Below are positions 63,299-64,000 of a stretch of DNA of 64,000 bases, piece by piece. Made by a program: the position numbers and the translations under genes. Each line of letters begins with the position of its first letter. Position 1 is the first letter of the stretch. Location: contig NZ_CABJCG010000002.1 of the NCBI RefSeq assembly GCF_902364025.1, forward strand, positions 534,308 to 598,307, given 5' to 3'. Source of the DNA: Enterocloster lavalensis. GTDB taxonomy: Bacteria; Bacillota; Clostridia; Lachnospirales; Lachnospiraceae. The notes beneath the pieces are model-generated. The model ran no database searches. It worked only from the letters and a program-made list of their open reading frames with translations, and was not told where the DNA came from.

Positions 63299-63853
63299 AT
63301 GGATGTACATGATAAGAAAACCAGGAGCTATAATATGTCCAGAATTTGTGGGAAAGATACAAAACCAGAAGAAATTGTTTGTAAGTATTTATTTTCCAAA
63401 GGGTTTAGGTATCGCAAAAATGATAAGCGCTTGCCGGGGAAACCGGATATCGTTTTGCCGAAGTATAAAACAGTTGTATTTGTTAATGGGTGTTTCTGGC
63501 ATAAGCACGAAGATTGTAAGTACTTTGTTTGGCCCAAAAGTAATCCGGAATTCTGGAAAGACAAAATAGAAAGAACTGTAGAAAGAGATAAAGAGAAAAT
63601 AGCTGAGCTGATTGCAAGTGGGTGGCATGTTTTCGTAATTTGGGAATGTCAGCTGAAGCCTGTTGTAAGAGAAACCACATTACAAGGGTTGTGTAAGGAG
63701 ATAAAATGTCTTTATACAGTAAAAGATTTGCATGCGGAGTATCAGAGTTCTATGGGTGTCATAGAATGGCAGGGATGGTTAATGAAAGAATTGCCAGATG
63801 ATTTGCAATGCAGCCTTTCATTAGATGAGAAAGTCGAAAAAGAAAGGGAATAA
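63299..63853 (+). CDS. vsr: Very-short-patch repair endonuclease
   Basis: 184 residues. It starts with the Vsr signature (SRICGKDTKPEEIV) and has the active-site region LPGKPDIVLPKYKTVVFVNG, then CFWHKHEDCKYF with His and Cys ligands. Vsr nicks T:G mismatches that arise when 5-methylcytosine deaminates, so it belongs with the methyltransferase 12 bases upstream. Compared with E. coli Vsr it has a C-terminal extension of about 40 residues. AGGTGG precedes ATG 63299. Confidence 0.9.
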   Translation: MDVHDKKTRSYNMSRICGKDTKPEEIVCKYLFSKGFRYRKNDKRLPGKPDIVLPKYKTVVFVNGCFWHKHEDCKYFVWPKSNPEFWKDKIERTVERDKEKIAELIASGWHVFVIWECQLKPVVRETTLQGLCKEIKCLYTVKDLHAEYQSSMGVIEWQGWLMKELPDDLQCSLSLDEKVEKERE

Positions 63854-63861
63854 ATGTATGG

Positions 63862-63922
63862 GGCTGTTGCAAAAGTAGATAAATAATCTACTGGTGAACT
63901 GCTCCCCGTCAAGTAGACAATT
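63862..63922. mobile_element. Insertion-sequence ends at right border
   Basis: GGGGCTGTTGCAAAAG (63862-63877) resembles the terminal repeat of several IS families. TGAACTGCTCCCC (63897-63909), followed by GTCAAGTAGACA, resembles an IS3-family end (TGxACTGCxCCCC). The rest of any such element lies outside the window. Confidence 0.4.
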
Positions 63923-64000
63923 AAAAAATAAAAAATTTGAGTGTGTGAAAAAAGTCTGTAAATGCTGATCTTCTATGATAATCACTGGGCTGAAAGTTCC

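Noticed and set aside
1..64000. tRNA, rRNA or CRISPR
   Set aside because: No cloverleaf, rRNA core sequence or regular repeat-spacer array was recognised by eye.

Overview
The window looks like an accessory-genome segment of a gut Clostridia bacterium, most likely Lachnospiraceae. This rests on the Tn1549/CTn-type conjugation genes of Firmicutes, strong AGGAGG ribosome-binding sites, frequent TTG and GTG starts, and large serine recombinases. No rRNA, tRNA, CRISPR array or clear housekeeping block was seen. Family names below come from recognising motifs by eye; no database search was possible.

Layout. (1) 1-15.4 kb is a conjugation module: a 5'-truncated transfer gene, a Fic-fold protein that has lost its catalytic His, VirB4, an amidoligase/gamma-glutamylcyclotransferase pair, an NlpC/P60 transfer hydrolase, small element proteins, a structured oriT candidate, a ribbon-helix-helix protein, a MobP-type relaxase with a long Sel1-repeat tail, a TOPRIM protein, a VirD4 coupling protein and a winged-helix protein. 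(2) 15.5-18.1 kb is a decaying stretch with a XRE regulator, remnants of a radical-SAM mobile pair, a frameshifted zinc-ribbon gene and a small secreted His/Cys-rich protein. (3) 18.1-33.8 kb is a metal and cell-envelope island: an ArsR-type sensor with a near-ideal promoter/operator, two HMA-like proteins (one without its metal cysteines), a CadA-like ATPase, NlpC/P60, a two-component pair, a parvulin protein, a cation-diffusion-facilitator fused to an SPFH/HflK domain, HflC, HflK, VanW-G5, a peptidoglycan-binding NlpC/P60 protein, a group II intron remnant and a response regulator with Glu at the phosphoacceptor position.

(4) 33.8-45.4 kb is a recombination zone: a sigma-70-like gene with a sequestered ribosome-binding site, about 0.5 kb of strongly structured non-coding DNA, two mazF genes each followed by a catalytically dead resolvase-like gene, a Tn554-like element lying between the two mazF modules (its second recombinase is frameshifted), and three tandem large serine recombinase genes of which the middle one lacks the catalytic domain. 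(5) 45.4-53.2 kb is a cargo block, bounded by two related terminator-type repeats, carrying a multidomain ArdA-like antirestriction protein, an acetyltransferase, an AT-rich KAP-type NTPase, a DUF5131-like protein, a PAPS-reductase-like protein and two paralogous small proteins. (6) 53.6-54.0 kb is the end of an IS66 element. (7) 54.4-63.9 kb is a complete defence operon: MutL/MORC-type ATPase, Z1 helicase-like protein, PD-(D/E)XK nuclease, AIPR protein, cytosine-C5 methyltransferase and Vsr nuclease. The last 150 bases carry insertion-sequence ends.

The likely overall picture is a mosaic integrative conjugative element with nested insertions. Conjugation comes from block 1 and integration/excision probably from the serine recombinases of block 4. 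Blocks 3, 5 and 7 are cargo for metal efflux with envelope protection, for escaping host restriction, and for restricting competing DNA. The most promising candidate for an undescribed system is the envelope cluster at 23.9-32.9 kb, centred on the CDF-SPFH fusion. The dead resolvase/mazF pairs and the structured RNA-like region at 34.8-35.3 kb come next.
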